Origin: Peltaster fructicola | Lineage: Eukaryota > Ascomycota > Dothideomycetes | Reading direction: 5' to 3' | Assembly: GCA_001592805.2 (NCBI GenBank) | Contig: CP051140.1 | Location: 2,171,501 to 2,235,500, forward strand | Length of the DNA: 64,000 bases | Part shown: positions 30,859-43,275 of the stretch, in pieces | Layout: every line of letters begins with the position of its first letter | How positions within the stretch are numbered: position 1 is the stretch's first letter | Made by a program: the position numbers and the translations under genes | The notes under the pieces: generated by a model | The model's input: only the letters and a program-made list of their open reading frames with translations | The model's database searches: none | Told to the model about the DNA's origin: nothing

Positions 30859-32325
30859 TCAGCCGCAGCACAATGCCTTCATGAGCTTTTGACCAAAACT
30901 TGGCTGCTGTGGTTCCGGTTGTTGTGTGGGTCGAGTCGAAGTCTGAGGAATGGCAGCTGGTCGAGCTTGCTGCAGTCCGCCTTGCGAGGATATGCGCCCA
31001 GTGGTGTTGTTGGCCAGATTTGGCGTCGAGGTAGCAAATTGAGCCGTCGTAGAAGCACCCTCTGGTGGGTCCAATCCTACAACATTGCTCTGTCGCTTAC
31101 TGAGATCTCCAGTCTGCTGGCGTCTGCTTTGTTGCTGTCGCTGAGTTGTGCCTGGTGGTGGAGCGCGGGTTGCCCCTGGTTTTGGCAGTTCTGCGTTGAG
31201 TCTGTCTGCAGCGACAGGCGTCCTTGACGCGCGGTGCTGGTCCGTCCTGCGGATGTCTGCCGCCGAGGCGTGTCCGCGCTCATCACGGTGTGCACTAGAT
31301 CTTGGGACATCCCAACCCTTGCCGTTGTTGAGTTTCATCCAGTCGTATTCTCCATCCTCCACTTCGCCGGTGCCCTTCAGCGCTTGTGTGAACAGATCAC
31401 GCAGGTAGTCGTAGTCAGGTGTGTCTTCGAATCCAAGGTTTCTCACGTACGTCAAGTACGCATTGAATTCCTCCGGAAAGCCCTCAGCTAGCTCTTTGAT
31501 CGGCGTTGTCTGCTTCTTCTCGCCAATCTTCTCGTACTTCTGCTTGTTCGTGGCAGCCTTCAGTCCCTGCCATGGTAGGCCTCCTCTCAAGAAGTACATG
31601 AACACGTGGCCCAGTGCCTCGAGATCATCACGTCGAGACTGCTCCCGACCGAGATGTGTGTTAATACTCATGTATCGGGCTGTGCCCGAGAAAGTGACTT
31701 GCGCTCGCGGTATGGAATATGCTGTTTGGTCTTGGGGTCGCGGTACTGCTTAGCCATGCCGAAGTCCACCACGTGAATAACATTCTGTGTCTTCGACCCG
31801 GGCCGACCAATGAGGAAGTTGTCAGGCTTGATGTCGCGGTAAATCAAGTTCTTCTCATGGATTGTCTGGACACGCGACAGCATCTGCTTGGCCACCATGA
31901 CAACGGTCTTGATTGTGAAGCGGCGATTGCAGTGATCGAAGAGATCTTCTAGTGACGGACCGAGGAGGTCGATGACGAGAATGTTGTGAAGACCTTCCTG
32001 ACCGAAGTAGTAGACATTCGGAATGCCAGCTGTGACATGTCAGCCTGCAGCTCGAAAGCTCTGCTGCAGTACTTACGGCATCCGACCAGTATCTTGTACG
32101 TTCTGTACTCATCACGAAGCTGTGGAGCGTCGCTCTTACGAGGCTCGAACTTGATGGCGACCTGTGTGTTGTTGAGAAGGTTTGTACCCCTGTAACGATT
32201 TTTTAGCACTGTCCTTGCAACCGTCTCTTGCTCACATACTCGAAGATGACTCCGAAGCTGCCCTCTCCGATCTTCTTGCCGACTCTGTAGTGAACACCAA
32301 CGACATTGGAGGAGGATGAAGCCAT
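30859..32325 (-). CDS. YCK2: Yck-type casein kinase 1, with an apparent 2-nt frameshift in the kinase domain
   Basis: Exons 32325-32240, 32189-32077 and 32029-30859 (introns 50 and 47 nt). The kinase has the Gly-rich loop [11 protein letters not shown], the catalytic loop [31 protein letters not shown] and the CK1 signature [20 protein letters not shown]. The C-terminal tail is Pro/Gln-rich and ends KALCCG, a dicysteine that in yeast Yck1/2 is palmitoylated to hold the kinase at the plasma membrane. The reading frame breaks between KSLS and GTARY: two extra bases at 31690-31691 (CTTTCTCGGGC where CTTTCGGGC would fit). Both sides are fully conserved, so the intact protein would have 455 aa. 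No intron of workable size explains the shift. A sequence error is likely because this kinase is essential in related fungi; a true mutation is possible. Confidence 0.85.
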
Positions 32326-33785
32326 GTCGTCGTGTGTTTGCGTCGGGAAGACGACGGCCAGCTTTGCAAACGATGTTTGGGTGCTGATACGCGTTCAAGA
32401 TGTCGCCGGAGGGAGTTTGACGTCGAGTAGACGCCTTGGAGAGAGGTTGGCCAGCTCTTGGTAAGGAAGGGAGGTGATTTCTGAGGCAGCTCACTGCACA
32501 GCGATGCAAAAGTGGTGGCAGAGCAGGAAAGGCCAGAAAGGGTGTCGTTGCACGGACTGCTCATGCGTCTGTGCCACGGGCTAGACACGCTAGCACAACT
32601 CTCTAGGATTGAAGATTGCTTCGTGTTTGATGATTCATCCACCCTGACAACTGTCTCTCGGACGTATGCGACGATCTAGCAGTGATTCCGATGCACAGTC
32701 GCATTGTCGTTACAGATGATAGCCTAGCGAGCAGGACGACATAAAGGCTGTGGCTGTCCACGTGAGCCGACGACAAGATCACGATGAGCGGTCTGTGAGG
32801 ATACTCACTAATATCACGAGGTCACCGCTCCTCTGCTCACCGTATGGCTCACACATATTATCCTGTCGAACGAGACCACAAGTACATCTATCGTCTCGGC
32901 CCTCGTCCTCCCTTTTCACACGGTCGTCGCCATGCCTCAAAAGGGGTCTACAGAGGCACTCGTAGAGCGACGATATAGAGATCTACGACCGTTGCATCGC
33001 GACACTCCTGAGCGAGAGTATAAAAACTCCCGACAATGCACACCCATGGCTCGTCCCAAGTAGAGCTAGCCGAACGACAAAGGAAAGCGCACACGATGCT
33101 TGGCAAATTGTTAGAGCTGATCACGGAGGAGACTCTCGATGCGTTTATAGGTGATACGTCGCATCGTATTGATGCCAGCTCTGCATTCTCACAACGTTCT
33201 TGTTCACCATCTTCGATCAACTGGTCTCACAGCAGTTTGAGGCTACCTGGTAGCGGCGTGCACTATGCAATCCACGCTTAAAGAGTCGCGATCGGTGGAA
33301 TGTATGCGTGGCCAGGCCACATCCAATGTTTGTTGATTCACATCGGACTCTACTTCTTGTGACTGTATTTCATTGTGCCAAAGGGGTTTCCTGACTCACC
33401 TAAGGGTCGCATGCTGATCATTGTCTTTGTGAAAAGCAATACGTTCCAAGCGGGTCTTGCGCTGGGAGTAGCTCTAAGCAACCGACAACACTCCTAAAGT
33501 GCAGCATATAGACAGGGTTCGAAGCGTTGATCTCTTCACAAAACATCAAGCAAGTTATAATTCACGAGACGGAAGCCATTCGTGCTTCAGTCAGAGAATC
33601 TGATCGCTGCGGTGCAGGACATGACGCAATTCTGTCCATGCTGGCTGTGAATCTCCGTCAACTCTGCTCCACGGGTAGCGCCACTAACACAACAAGGTGG
33701 AGGCCTTCGTCTGAGGCCAACATCACCACCATCACCATCGAATTAGTCGACCTGCACTTGCGTTGCGACAACCACGGGCGCGTCC
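32326..33785. other. Divergent intergenic region, 1.46 kb
   Basis: Upstream DNA for the casein kinase (minus) and the hybrid histidine kinase (plus). It includes a CACGTGAG E-box near 32759. The open frames at 32232-32642 (minus) and 33036-33281 (plus) lack coding character. No repeat or additional gene is seen. Confidence 0.55.
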
Positions 33786-36700
33786 ATGCCCAGCAACGCA
33801 AGTCAGCCATCGATCTTCACACCGCGCGATCAATTCACCTCTGTGCCCGCGCCGGGCTCCTCCTCTTCGACCATCGCAGCAAGACCACAATCGCAGCTTG
33901 ACCTGCCGACGGATCTGGGAACACGCAGCCCCAAGCATCGCAGGCATAATAGTGACGTAGGACTACAAGCATGGTCGACACCAGACGATAAGCAGAACGT
34001 CCTGGATGAAGCCGAGCAAAAGCGCAGCTCCTCAGAGATCGTGTCGCCGACTGCGAAACACAACTTTGCAATCCCGACCACTCCAAGCTCTGCTAAACGC
34101 AAGAGACGCCTCGAAACAGCAGAGAGCGCGCCGGCTTCAGAACCAGCGTCCAAGAAACCGCGTCTGAAGCCGCGCCCCAATACGAAGCTCGACAGCTTCT
34201 CCCTCCTCTCGACACCCAGCTACCTCGAACCCGACCTCGCACCCCCGAGTCCGCTGTTCTTCAGTCATAGTCCACGACCGAGGCCGCACTTGCCGCCAAG
34301 ATTTTCAAGCAGCGAAGCAGGAGCTAGGATGTTGAGCAAGGCACGTATTGAGGACGCACATGTCAAGACTGTGAGTTTGACGAGAGGCACTGTGAGCACA
34401 TCTGCTATTCCCACAAGCTCACCTGCCATCACTGCAAGTGCTGTGCGGCGCTCTCTCGAACGCAGTAGTACAGGTCGCAGTCACAGTCCGGAATCGAGCA
34501 GTGGAAGAGACCACATTGGCGCGAATGCTAGTGCACATCTGAATTCGATTGGCATTATCGAGTTGCTGGAACAGGACGACCGGCCTACGTTCATCGTTGA
34601 CCTTTCTGACAGTATCAACTATGGTCCTGGCGCATTACATCCGCTGTTCACAAACCTAAGCCTAAGATCTGTCGATGGACTTTCAGAGTACATCGCAGGC
34701 ACTTCGTCTGGTGAGCAGTCGCCAGACGCAACTACATTCATACAATTCAAGTCCTGGCTACTCAGTGCGACAATCAATGGCGAGAGCTTAAATGTCTGCT
34801 TGCCGCCTTTCACGTACGCAGGAATGTCTTGGTCGTGCTCGACACTACGGAAACGATTACGTATCATCAGTGGTGCCTTCGTGCAAGCTACACAGACGAG
34901 AGCTTCTACCAACCACGCATCTATACGTTCGTCGTCCTCCAGGGTACCATCAGCAAGTACTGTCGTGCAAGAGTCGAGCGACTACTTTGGTGAGGATATG
35001 CCAGTGACTGGTTCTGCACCGACGTCTGCAGGCGTTGTGAGCAGCATAGAAGCTCCTAAAACAGCTGATACAAGAGTAGAGAGTCCACCCAGCAATGATT
35101 TGGTCGATACAACGACCTCACCCACAGTAGGATCATCAGCACAAATAAGCCCGAACATCAGAGGCTATATTGAGAACGTACACAATTCCATTGGTCTACC
35201 AGTCGAAGACCTTCCATCCTTTGATTGGACACGAATACCAATATCAGACACTATGCCACCACATGTGTTATTTGCTCGATCGGTGGATTGGGCAGCGACG
35301 TCCTTGGGTCCAATAGAGCTATGGACACCAGACTTGCGACAGATGTGTAACCTCATCATGGCATCGCCACATCCTGCGGCTATGTATTGGGGCGAGGATC
35401 TCGTCGCAATCTACAACGAGGCATATGTCCTCCTCGCTGGTCAGAAGCATCCAAAACTTATGGGTCCAGAGCTACCCGCATGGCATGGGCTGAGATCTGG
35501 GATGATGTCAAAGATGTCTTCGCTAGTGCAAAGTCTACAGGAGAAGCGACGATGAAAGACGATGACTGTCTCTTCATGATACGTAATGAGTATCTCGAAG
35601 AGACCTACTTCTCCTGGTCCATCATTCCCATGCTTGGCGACGACGGTAGTGTTATGGGCCTGTACAACCCTGCATTTGAAAAGACCAGGCGCAAAATTGC
35701 CGAACGACGAATGCTCACACTTCGTGAAGTAGGAGAGCGAACAGCATCAGCACGAGACGTCAAGGCCTTTTGGGCGCAAGTGCTCAACTCCTTCGATTTC
35801 AACGAGTACGACTCTCCATTCCTACTGCTGTACTCCACCGGCGAGGACAGCGACAGCGACAGTAGCAGTATGCACTCTAATTCTATCTTTGCGCCACGAA
35901 ACTGCATTCTCGAGGGTTCTCTGGGCGTACCAGAAGGCCATGCTGCTGCGCCAGAGACTATCGATATGAGGAACGGTATGGAGGGATTCATGCCAGCGTT
36001 CCGAGAAGTCATGAAGACTGACAAGCCGATCCTGCTTGAGCTCGGCAACAAGGATCTACCCGATCATCTCTTAGAAGGCCTGCAGCTTCGAGGGTTCGGC
36101 GATCCAGTAAGGGCTGTTGTTGTCACTCCCATACATCCTACAACCGGCGAGAGTGTTCTCGGCTTCCTCGTGCTCGGAGTCAACCCAAGGAGACCTTACG
36201 ACGATGACTACAGCTTATTCGTACAGCTCCTAAGCCGACAGCTGGCGACGTCCTTGGCATCAGTAGTACTGTTCGAAGAAGAGATCAGACGAGGCCAGCG
36301 AGCTGCCAAACTTGCGGCTTTGGACCGCATAGAACTGTCTGAGCAACTTGCCGCACGAACCAAAGAAGCTATCGAAAGTGAGACCAAGTTCACACGCATG
36401 GCAGAGTTCGCACCCGTGGGCATGTTCATCGCTGCGCCTAACGGCAGGATCACTTTCGCCAATGACACCTGGTATGAGATCGCTCACCTGGATCGAGGCT
36501 TCATGAACACAGAGAGATGGATCGACACTGTCAAAGACGAAGACCGACCAACCGTGGAGCAGATGTGGCGAGATCTCGAGTCTGGTTCGAAGAACGTCAG
36601 CCAGGAGATTCGTTTCAAGGCACAATGGGAAAGTCGAAATGGAGTGCACAGCGACACGTGGGTGTTGTTCTCCGCATACCCAGAGAAGCACGAAGATGGC

Positions 36701-38270
36701 AAGCTGAAGAGTGTCTTCGGTAGCATCACCAACATCAGCCAGCAAAAGTGGGCAGAGGGCATACAGACACGCAAGATGGAGGAAGCTATAGAGCTGAAGA
36801 GACAGCAAGAAAACTTCATCGACATTACATCGCACGAAATGCGCAACCCACTCTCTGCGATTTTGCAGTGTGCAGATGAGATCACGAATTCTCTGAGCAA
36901 ACTACGAAAGGATCCGAAGCAACAATCGGTGGACGATGTGCTCAGCAGCTGTCTCGAAGCTGCTCAAACGATCAGTCTCTGCAGTCAACATCAAAAGCGC
37001 ATTGTCGATGATGTGCTGACTTTGAGCAAGCTCGATTCACAACTTCTTCTCGTCACTCCAGTTGATGCTCAGCCGTTGACAGTCGTGCAGAGAGCATTGA
37101 AGATGCACGAGGGTGAGCTTTCTGCGGCTGATATAAGCATGAAGTTCGTTGTCGACCAGTCGTTCAAGGAATTGGCACTGGATTGGCTGCGTTTTGACCC
37201 TAGTCGTGTGCTGCAAGTGTTGATCAACCTGACGACCAATGCAATCAAGTTCACTACGACAGAAAAGAAGCGAACGATCACTGTGAGCATTGCAGCATCA
37301 CGAGAGAGACCTAGCGAACTCAGCAACACACCAGTACAATACTTCCCAACACGAAGCAAGCGCCGCGACTCGTTGCAGGAGAGTGACTGGGGCGACGGAG
37401 AGAAGATCTTTGTCCAATTCGCTGTGCAGGATACAGGTCGTGGATTGAGTCCCGACGAGAAGAAGCTGCTCTTCCTTCGCTTCTCCCAAGCGTCACCACG
37501 AACCCATGTGCAGTACGGAGGCTCTGGTCTAGGCTTGTTCATCAGTCGAGAACTCACTGAATTGCAGGGTGGCGAAATTGGTGTGGCTTCAGAAGCGGGT
37601 AAAGGCAGTACTTTCGCCTTCTACATTGCTGCACGGAGGAGTAACCCACCGCAAGAGGGAGATCCAGCGTCGGCTATGATGCAGCGATATGCAGCAGGGA
37701 CGAAAGCTCAGAACGGTCAGACACCTGCTGCGACAACTGCGAAGGACTTTGTGAGACGTGTACTGATCGTGGAGGACAACCTGGTCAACCAGAAGGTGCT
37801 CCAGAAACAGCTCAAAAATCTCGGCACAGAGGTCCATGTTGCCAACCACGGCGGTGAAGCACTCGAGAAGATCAAGCAGTCCACGTATTGGGCGGAGGGA
37901 GGTAAGCTTGAGCTTGGCGTTGTGTTGATGGACCAGGAGATGCCTGTGGTAAGTTGGAGCGCCACACACGTACATCACAACACTAATTCGTATAGATGGA
38001 CGGCTTGACTTGTACACGCAAGATACGAGAGCTTGAGAAAGAGGGCAAGTTGACAGGCCATATCCCGATCATCGCGGTCACGGCCAACGCAAGAGTAGAA
38101 CAGATACAAACGGCTCTTGATGCCGGAATGGTAGGTGCTTGCCCAGGACATTTTCGACTACGTGCTAACCTGTTCATCAGGATGATGTGGTGTCGAAACC
38201 GTTTAGAATACCGGATCTGATGCCCAAGATTGAGGATCTGTTACAGCGATACCCAGTAGGATCTGCATAG
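33786..38270 (+). CDS. Hybrid histidine kinase (PAS-GAF-like sensor, HisKA, HATPase, receiver) with an apparent 1-nt frameshift
   Basis: The coding region runs 33786-37948, 37996-38130 and 38181-38270 (introns 47 and 50 nt) and would give about 1,460 aa. In order: a disordered N-terminus with a basic KRKRR patch; a PAS-like sensor ending YWGEDLVAIYNEAYVLLAGQ; FSWSIIPML; a GAF-like region; a second PAS (EFAPVGMFIAAPNGRI); the HisKA H-box TSHEMRNPLSAIL (His near 1016); N-box NLTTNAIKFT; G-boxes DTGRGLS and GGSGLGLFIS; and a receiver with VEDNLVNQKVL, the phospho-acceptor LMDQEMP (Asp near 1382), ITAVTANA-like IIAVTANA and VSKPF. It would phosphorelay to Ypd1 and Ssk1/Skn7-type regulators. The frame shifts at 35463-35465: HPKLMG lies in one frame and SRATRMAWAEIWDD in the next, as if one G were missing from a GGGG run. 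Confidence 0.88.
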
Positions 38271-40023
38271 CGTTCAGCCTTGGAGGGTGTGCTTTCACGG
38301 CAATGAGCCAACGATTGTGGTCTGACTCGAAAGCAATGACCTGTGAGCAGATATGCTCGCTGCTAAAGCGGTCACAGAGATGCCTAGAGGCAATGAGTGC
38401 TATCCTAGAGTTGGAAATGGGAAAAGAGCAAGCCATCCGCACTGTACATATAGACCCGCTCACTCCATACTGGCAATCAATAACGAGACATGATCTTCTC
38501 GGCATTGTCGTGAATCAATGTCTACCTGGGTGGAGACCGCATGATCTTGAGCAGGCCAAGGAAAGACAACACTAATGTGTGACTCCATGTGCTCTACGCC
38601 GCAAGAACGCTTTTCGACGGCAGTCAGCGAGTCATATGTGTGACGCGTGGGCTTACATGGATAGACTGTGATGAGCCACAACGTCAAGAAGCATACGCTA
38701 CATAACGCTCGTGCATGCAACGTATGTGGTCTTCCCTGTAGGACGGAATTGCCATAGCATGCGGCCGTGTCCTGTGCCACAGTTGGTGTCCACAGGAACA
38801 ACATCTCATGGCCAGCCTGCACACTAGCGAGAGACAGAGTTGAGTTGGATGAGTGTGTGCATGCAAGCTTCCGTGTCCTCGGTTGTACTCCTAGTCTCGA
38901 AAATTTGACATCAGATCGGACGAATGGCTTTCGCAATGTCTTGATAGAGTGCACTCATGTGAGCAGCTCCCACCAAAATGACGCAGAGCTGCCCAACTCG
39001 ACTTTCGCGAAAGATCGTGTGCTGTCCATCTTCCTCGAAGCCTTCACGACACCTTCCTACGCATACCTGCCGTCTCGATCGCATATCAGGTGAAGCACGA
39101 TTTAGCGCGTAGCCCCAACTGCTCCGAATGCTCGGTAATGGCATCTCATTGGGCGCATGATTGACGCAGGAAAGCTTAAGGCCATCGGCGCTTAATAGCG
39201 TGTTTGTCAAGTACTCGCTCTTGCTTGATCCTGGAGGCATTGTCGCGGCTGATTTGTCGTGGTAGTCCTGCTAGGCGTGCTGACCGCAACGACTACACCT
39301 TGCCTGGGCAACATCACCAGCCATACTCAGAGACGGACTGGATCGCGAAGATGAAGAAAGTTGTCAAACGGGCACATCTCGTTTCACCATTTTGGGTAAC
39401 GTGCTTGTCCGGCTGCAGAAAGTAGGCAGTCCAAGCTCTTCGCCAGCCTTGCAGCTCATGCTACTGCACAAGATCAAGGGTCCGAGGGACCGCAATCATT
39501 CCCACGGACACCATGGCTCAGCTACCTGTCCACTTCGCACACTGTCTCTCAGCTATTGGTGACGCGCAGCTCAAAGCCCTGTCCCAGATAGCTTCTTGTC
39601 ATCGATTCTGTGCCGCACGAAGCTACTGACACACCAACAGCTTCAGTCCTCGGTACTGCTCTCCAACGACCTATTTGCTGCGCCCATATCGACTTGCGGA
39701 AAGAGACGTACCAGTTTTTTGTTGGCTCTCTGTTACCAGCTATTCCTGTAACGCAGATACTGTGCGGCGAGCAACATTGGCTGGCATTCGCTACTATCGC
39801 TTTCATGAACAACCACCACTACTGTCTTCGCATCTCACTGGTGAGTATGCGGCGCGTATAGACTCAAAGCATAGCCGCGGTGCCCTATCCTGGATCCTGA
39901 CTCTTGGACCCCGGCTACAGCCATATCGCACCTGTTACCGGGTTCTTAATATTGAAAGAATTGCTTCCCGTTTCCAGGAACCCGTGTCTAGTGAGCGCCA
40001 GCGCGCTTGGAGGAAGGAACAGG
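38271..40023. other. Intergenic, 1.75 kb
   Basis: Between the histidine kinase and the Cys/Trp-repeat protein, both on the plus strand. Short open frames on both strands (for example 38460-38954 minus, 39675-40100 plus) lack family resemblance. I see no repeat, RNA gene or mobile element. Confidence 0.55.
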
Positions 40024-42283
40024 ATGGCTACTATAAAGAGCCCCATGTCACCTACCTCATTCTTGCTCAGCGAGTCGCCAGCTTCTACATCACCTTATAG
40101 CCATCGCTTCTCGAGAGAACTCAAGGAAAGCAACTCTAACAGGTAGGCACTATCATGGCAATAAAGACGAACCATACTCACTAAGCAGCAGATCCTCCAC
40201 ACGATCAGACTCACTCGCGCCGCCGCAAAGCCCATATCCCCAGGTCGAACCATCACCAGTCGACTCGAATGGCACGGACGGTACAGAGATAGACGAGGCG
40301 GAACAAGAAGAAGGAGCAGCCAAGTTGCCGCAGGATGATATCACCTCTCCAGACATTGAGATCAAGAGCCCTGGAAGTACTGGCAGCGTACGTCGCATAT
40401 AACACCATGTTGTTATCGTTGTAGTTGGACTCACAAGGATAGGACAAACCTTCTCGATTGGACATACAATTCGCTATCCGCAGTCAGTTCGAATCATCAG
40501 AGGACGGACCTCAATCTGTGATCCACGCACCGTCAGGTTTTAGAGACTTTTCAGAAAAGAGCTCCTCGAGACATTCAGATACCAAAGGGCACCACATTGC
40601 TTCACCAGCCACGCCCGAGGCAGTCATAAGTGGTCCAATCGTGAGTAACATCCGTTGATTATCATCAGTCCTGACCGTGGCTAGACCCCATTAGCATCTC
40701 CCTTGAACACGGATGTTGCACGAGTGTTCGATCGCTCCACTCCATTAGCACAGACACGTAGCGAGCTTGAGCAAGAGTTCAAGCGCAAGAAGCGAGCGTC
40801 AATGCTTGAAGGTGTGTCACCCGGTTGCGCTTCCAAACTCATATACTGATGCCCCATAGACATACCAGAGTCCAATGGCAAAGACGCCGAAGACGAAGAC
40901 GATCGACCAAGCACAGCCGGGCTCGTGGGTGATGGCACACTGAGCCAAGCTCAAGACGAAGCTATCAAGAATGACGAGGAGAGCGTGTCCTTGACTGCTG
41001 CTCTCGGCGAGTGTTGGACGCTGTGTAATACACTAGCAAATCTCTCCTCCTCCCACCGCCTTCGAACCTTTCAGTACTCTGGTAAGCAGGAACTACAAGA
41101 GCAGGCATGGCGAAGCTGCTGGCGCCTCTGTCAGAAGCTGTATGAGTCAAAAGACGAGAATCACACCGACCAAGTCGTTCAAACGCTGGAGCTTTGTCGA
41201 GACTTCTGTCAGTCGCTGTTCGAAGTACGACAACGCGGTGATGCAGCATCAGACTCTGTCCTGCGTGTCAGCTTCGAGCTCAATAACCACCTATACAACA
41301 CACACGACAGGACATTACCCGATGCTTTTAGTGAACGGACACTGGACTTCTACATTACACTATGCCACCGCTTGACGAAGCAACGGACATCACTCCCACA
41401 AGAAATTGATGCCCTGCTACGAGCGTGCTGGAACCTTGCAGAGATGCTCTTTAACCTCCGTCAGAGTCGTAGAGAGGGTAGGGCGCCAGACGAGGAACAG
41501 CTAGGCTCTGCTGTGCAAGCCTGCTGGGACTTGTGTGATCTCTTCCGAGAAGGTTGGTCACAGATCAGACCAGACCGTGGCACTACACCACGACCGAAAG
41601 GGCGATCCTTACCATCGAACCATTCCACCCGTTCTACAGAAAGGAGCACATCCAGTCTGAGCGACAGGCCATACGTTGATGCCGTCGCTAGCGTTCCAGA
41701 GACGCCCACAACCATATTCGACGACACGACGGTGGCGTCTTCGCCGGACGAGACGAACGCCCCAGATATACTTGTCCTTGGGCCGGCACGACCTAGTGGG
41801 CCTGGCTCACAACGTGGTGGCTCTCATCATGAGCGATGGTCCAGCAATGCATCAGTCATGAGTGACTATTCCGAGTCAGCTGGATCGCAGCGTTCGACAT
41901 CCACAGCTACAGCTGGGACCGATGAGATCGATCTGCTGAGGCTGAAATATCTACTCATCAAAGCAGCAATGAACACAGGATGGACACGCACAACTGGACA
42001 GCAATTGCCCACGTATGCTCAGACAATGTCAAAGACGGCATTTGGCACATTGCCCTGGCAGATCAAAGTCTTCGGCTTCTACCAAAAGTTGGTCATGAAC
42101 GACACTTCAATGAGCAACGCCCATACATTCGCCAGTCGCAAGATCTCAGCTGTTGAGATGGCTGAGTCTGTCAAGTGGCTCAGTCGCAAGCAACAGTGGG
42201 CATGGATGCGTGATCTCTTCAGAATCGTCTTTGGCTTTGGCATTGACGAAGCTGAACGACGAGGTGGGAGCATCCAAGTCTGA
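40024..42283 (+). CDS. Uncharacterised protein with repeated Cys/Trp helical units
   Basis: Five exons (40024-40142, about 40189-40387, 40443-40640, 40685-40811, 40860-42283) with introns of 44-55 nt encode about 688 aa. The end of intron 1 could also be 40185, in frame. The first 260 residues are Ser/Pro-rich and acidic (MATIKSPMSPTSFLLSES). A helical region in the last exon repeats a unit of the form C-W-x-L-C-x-x-L: GECWTLCNTL, SCWRLCQKLY, LCRDFCQSLFEVR, YITLCHRLTK, ACWNLAEMLFNLR and ACWDLCDLFREGW. A Ser/Thr-rich linker follows, then a conserved-looking C-terminal domain (FGTLPWQIKVFGFYQKLVM). There is no signal peptide or membrane helix. I recognise it only as a conserved hypothetical type of filamentous fungi; function is unknown. 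Confidence 0.8.
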
Positions 42284-42645
42284 GTGCGCAGCGTGCTCGA
42301 CAGAACCCACCTCTAGCCACACTGGCTCTACTCAACCACTCAACATACACCTTTCGACTATCACCATTGTCGACAAGCACTTAGACACGAACATGAATGA
42401 TAGGACGACAGGACGACAGATTATTTTTGAGCTTTATATGCTGCTTGTCTTATACAACCTCGAGCTATGTGAATAATTGTAAATCTTGCTAACAATTATA
42501 CCCTTGCGGCAGCAATCAACGTATGTCCTATGACTGTGTATACCCATATGTTGCCACCCGATTATGCGTCCCTCTCTGACTGTGCATCTCTCCTGGACTG
42601 TGTACCGCCCTCTGATTGTGTATTTTTGCCTCCTTCATGCTCCGC
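42284..42645. other. Convergent intergenic, 360 bp
   Basis: 3' ends of the Cys/Trp-repeat gene and VTC1. Contains near-repeats of the word CCTCTCTGACTGTG(C/T)AT around 42570-42620 and nothing gene-like. Confidence 0.45.
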
Positions 42646-43087
42646 CTACTTCTGGGCCTTTCCATTTGGCTCGACAATCCTGAGGATGAAGTTGACAACG
42701 ACAGCTGCCAGGAGAGCTAATGCCAATACCGTTGGACCGAATCGGTCGTCGAAACCTCCCTGTCCTCTCTTTCGGATGGTCTTGGCGCGCCAGTGAAATG
42801 TGACGAGCGCGTACAGCATTGCGGCCACGGCGACAATTGTGAAGAGTGCTGCACTGATCTGACCAACGCGATCGCCAAAGTTGAGGAGACCGACAGCAAG
42901 ACCTCCGAGGATGACGGTGAAGTTGAGCCATGAGAGGAATGTACGTTCGTTGGCGAAGTAGACCTTTGGCTCAACTCGTACCGGGAGAGCAATACGCTTG
43001 CCTGTATGAAGTCAGTGACATTCGAGCTCCTTCCGGTGGCATTGGGAACTCACCTGGAGCTGTCTGAAGGAGAGGTTGGCTCGACAT
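42646..43087 (-). CDS. VTC1: Vacuolar transporter chaperone subunit 1
   Basis: Exons 43087-43054 and 43001-42646 (52-nt intron, GTGAGT...TACAG) encode 129 aa, exactly the length of yeast Vtc1. The N-terminus [20 protein letters not shown] and [15 protein letters not shown] match the family, followed by three hydrophobic helices ([48 protein letters not shown]) with the conserved WRAKTIRKR loop between helices 2 and 3. It is the membrane subunit of the VTC complex, which makes polyphosphate from ATP at the vacuole. A Pho4-type CACGTGGG lies 183 bp upstream, suggesting phosphate control as in yeast. Confidence 0.96.
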
Positions 43088-43269
43088 GGTTGGTGGAGGT
43101 CCAATGGGTGTCTGGAGCTCGGCTGGTGTCCAAAGGTTGGTGCTTGAAGCTGTCCTGCAACTCAAGCTTCGTTACTGAGAAATGATGAAGTCAAAAGAGA
43201 GCAGTTTTAAGGCTCAACGAGCTTGACGTAGGAAAAAGCACGCGCAGTATCTCATTGCAACGCCCCACC

Positions 43270-43275
43270 CACGTG
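43270..43275 (-). promoter_or_regulatory. CACGTG element upstream of VTC1 (Pho4/NUC-1-type)
   Basis: Read on the VTC1 strand, the site is GAGCACGTGGGTGG; CACGTGGG is the high-affinity form of the Pho4 site in yeast. It is 183 bp before the VTC1 ATG in the 530-bp region shared with the divergent dynein light chain gene. VTC1 is a PHO-regulated gene in yeast. Binding here is inferred. The same region also contains an ACAACACCACCACCACA tract near 43465. Confidence 0.5.

Noticed and set aside
40480-40500. AGTTCGAATCATC, similar to a tRNA B box
   Set aside because: It is inside a coding exon and no A box or cloverleaf can be formed around it.
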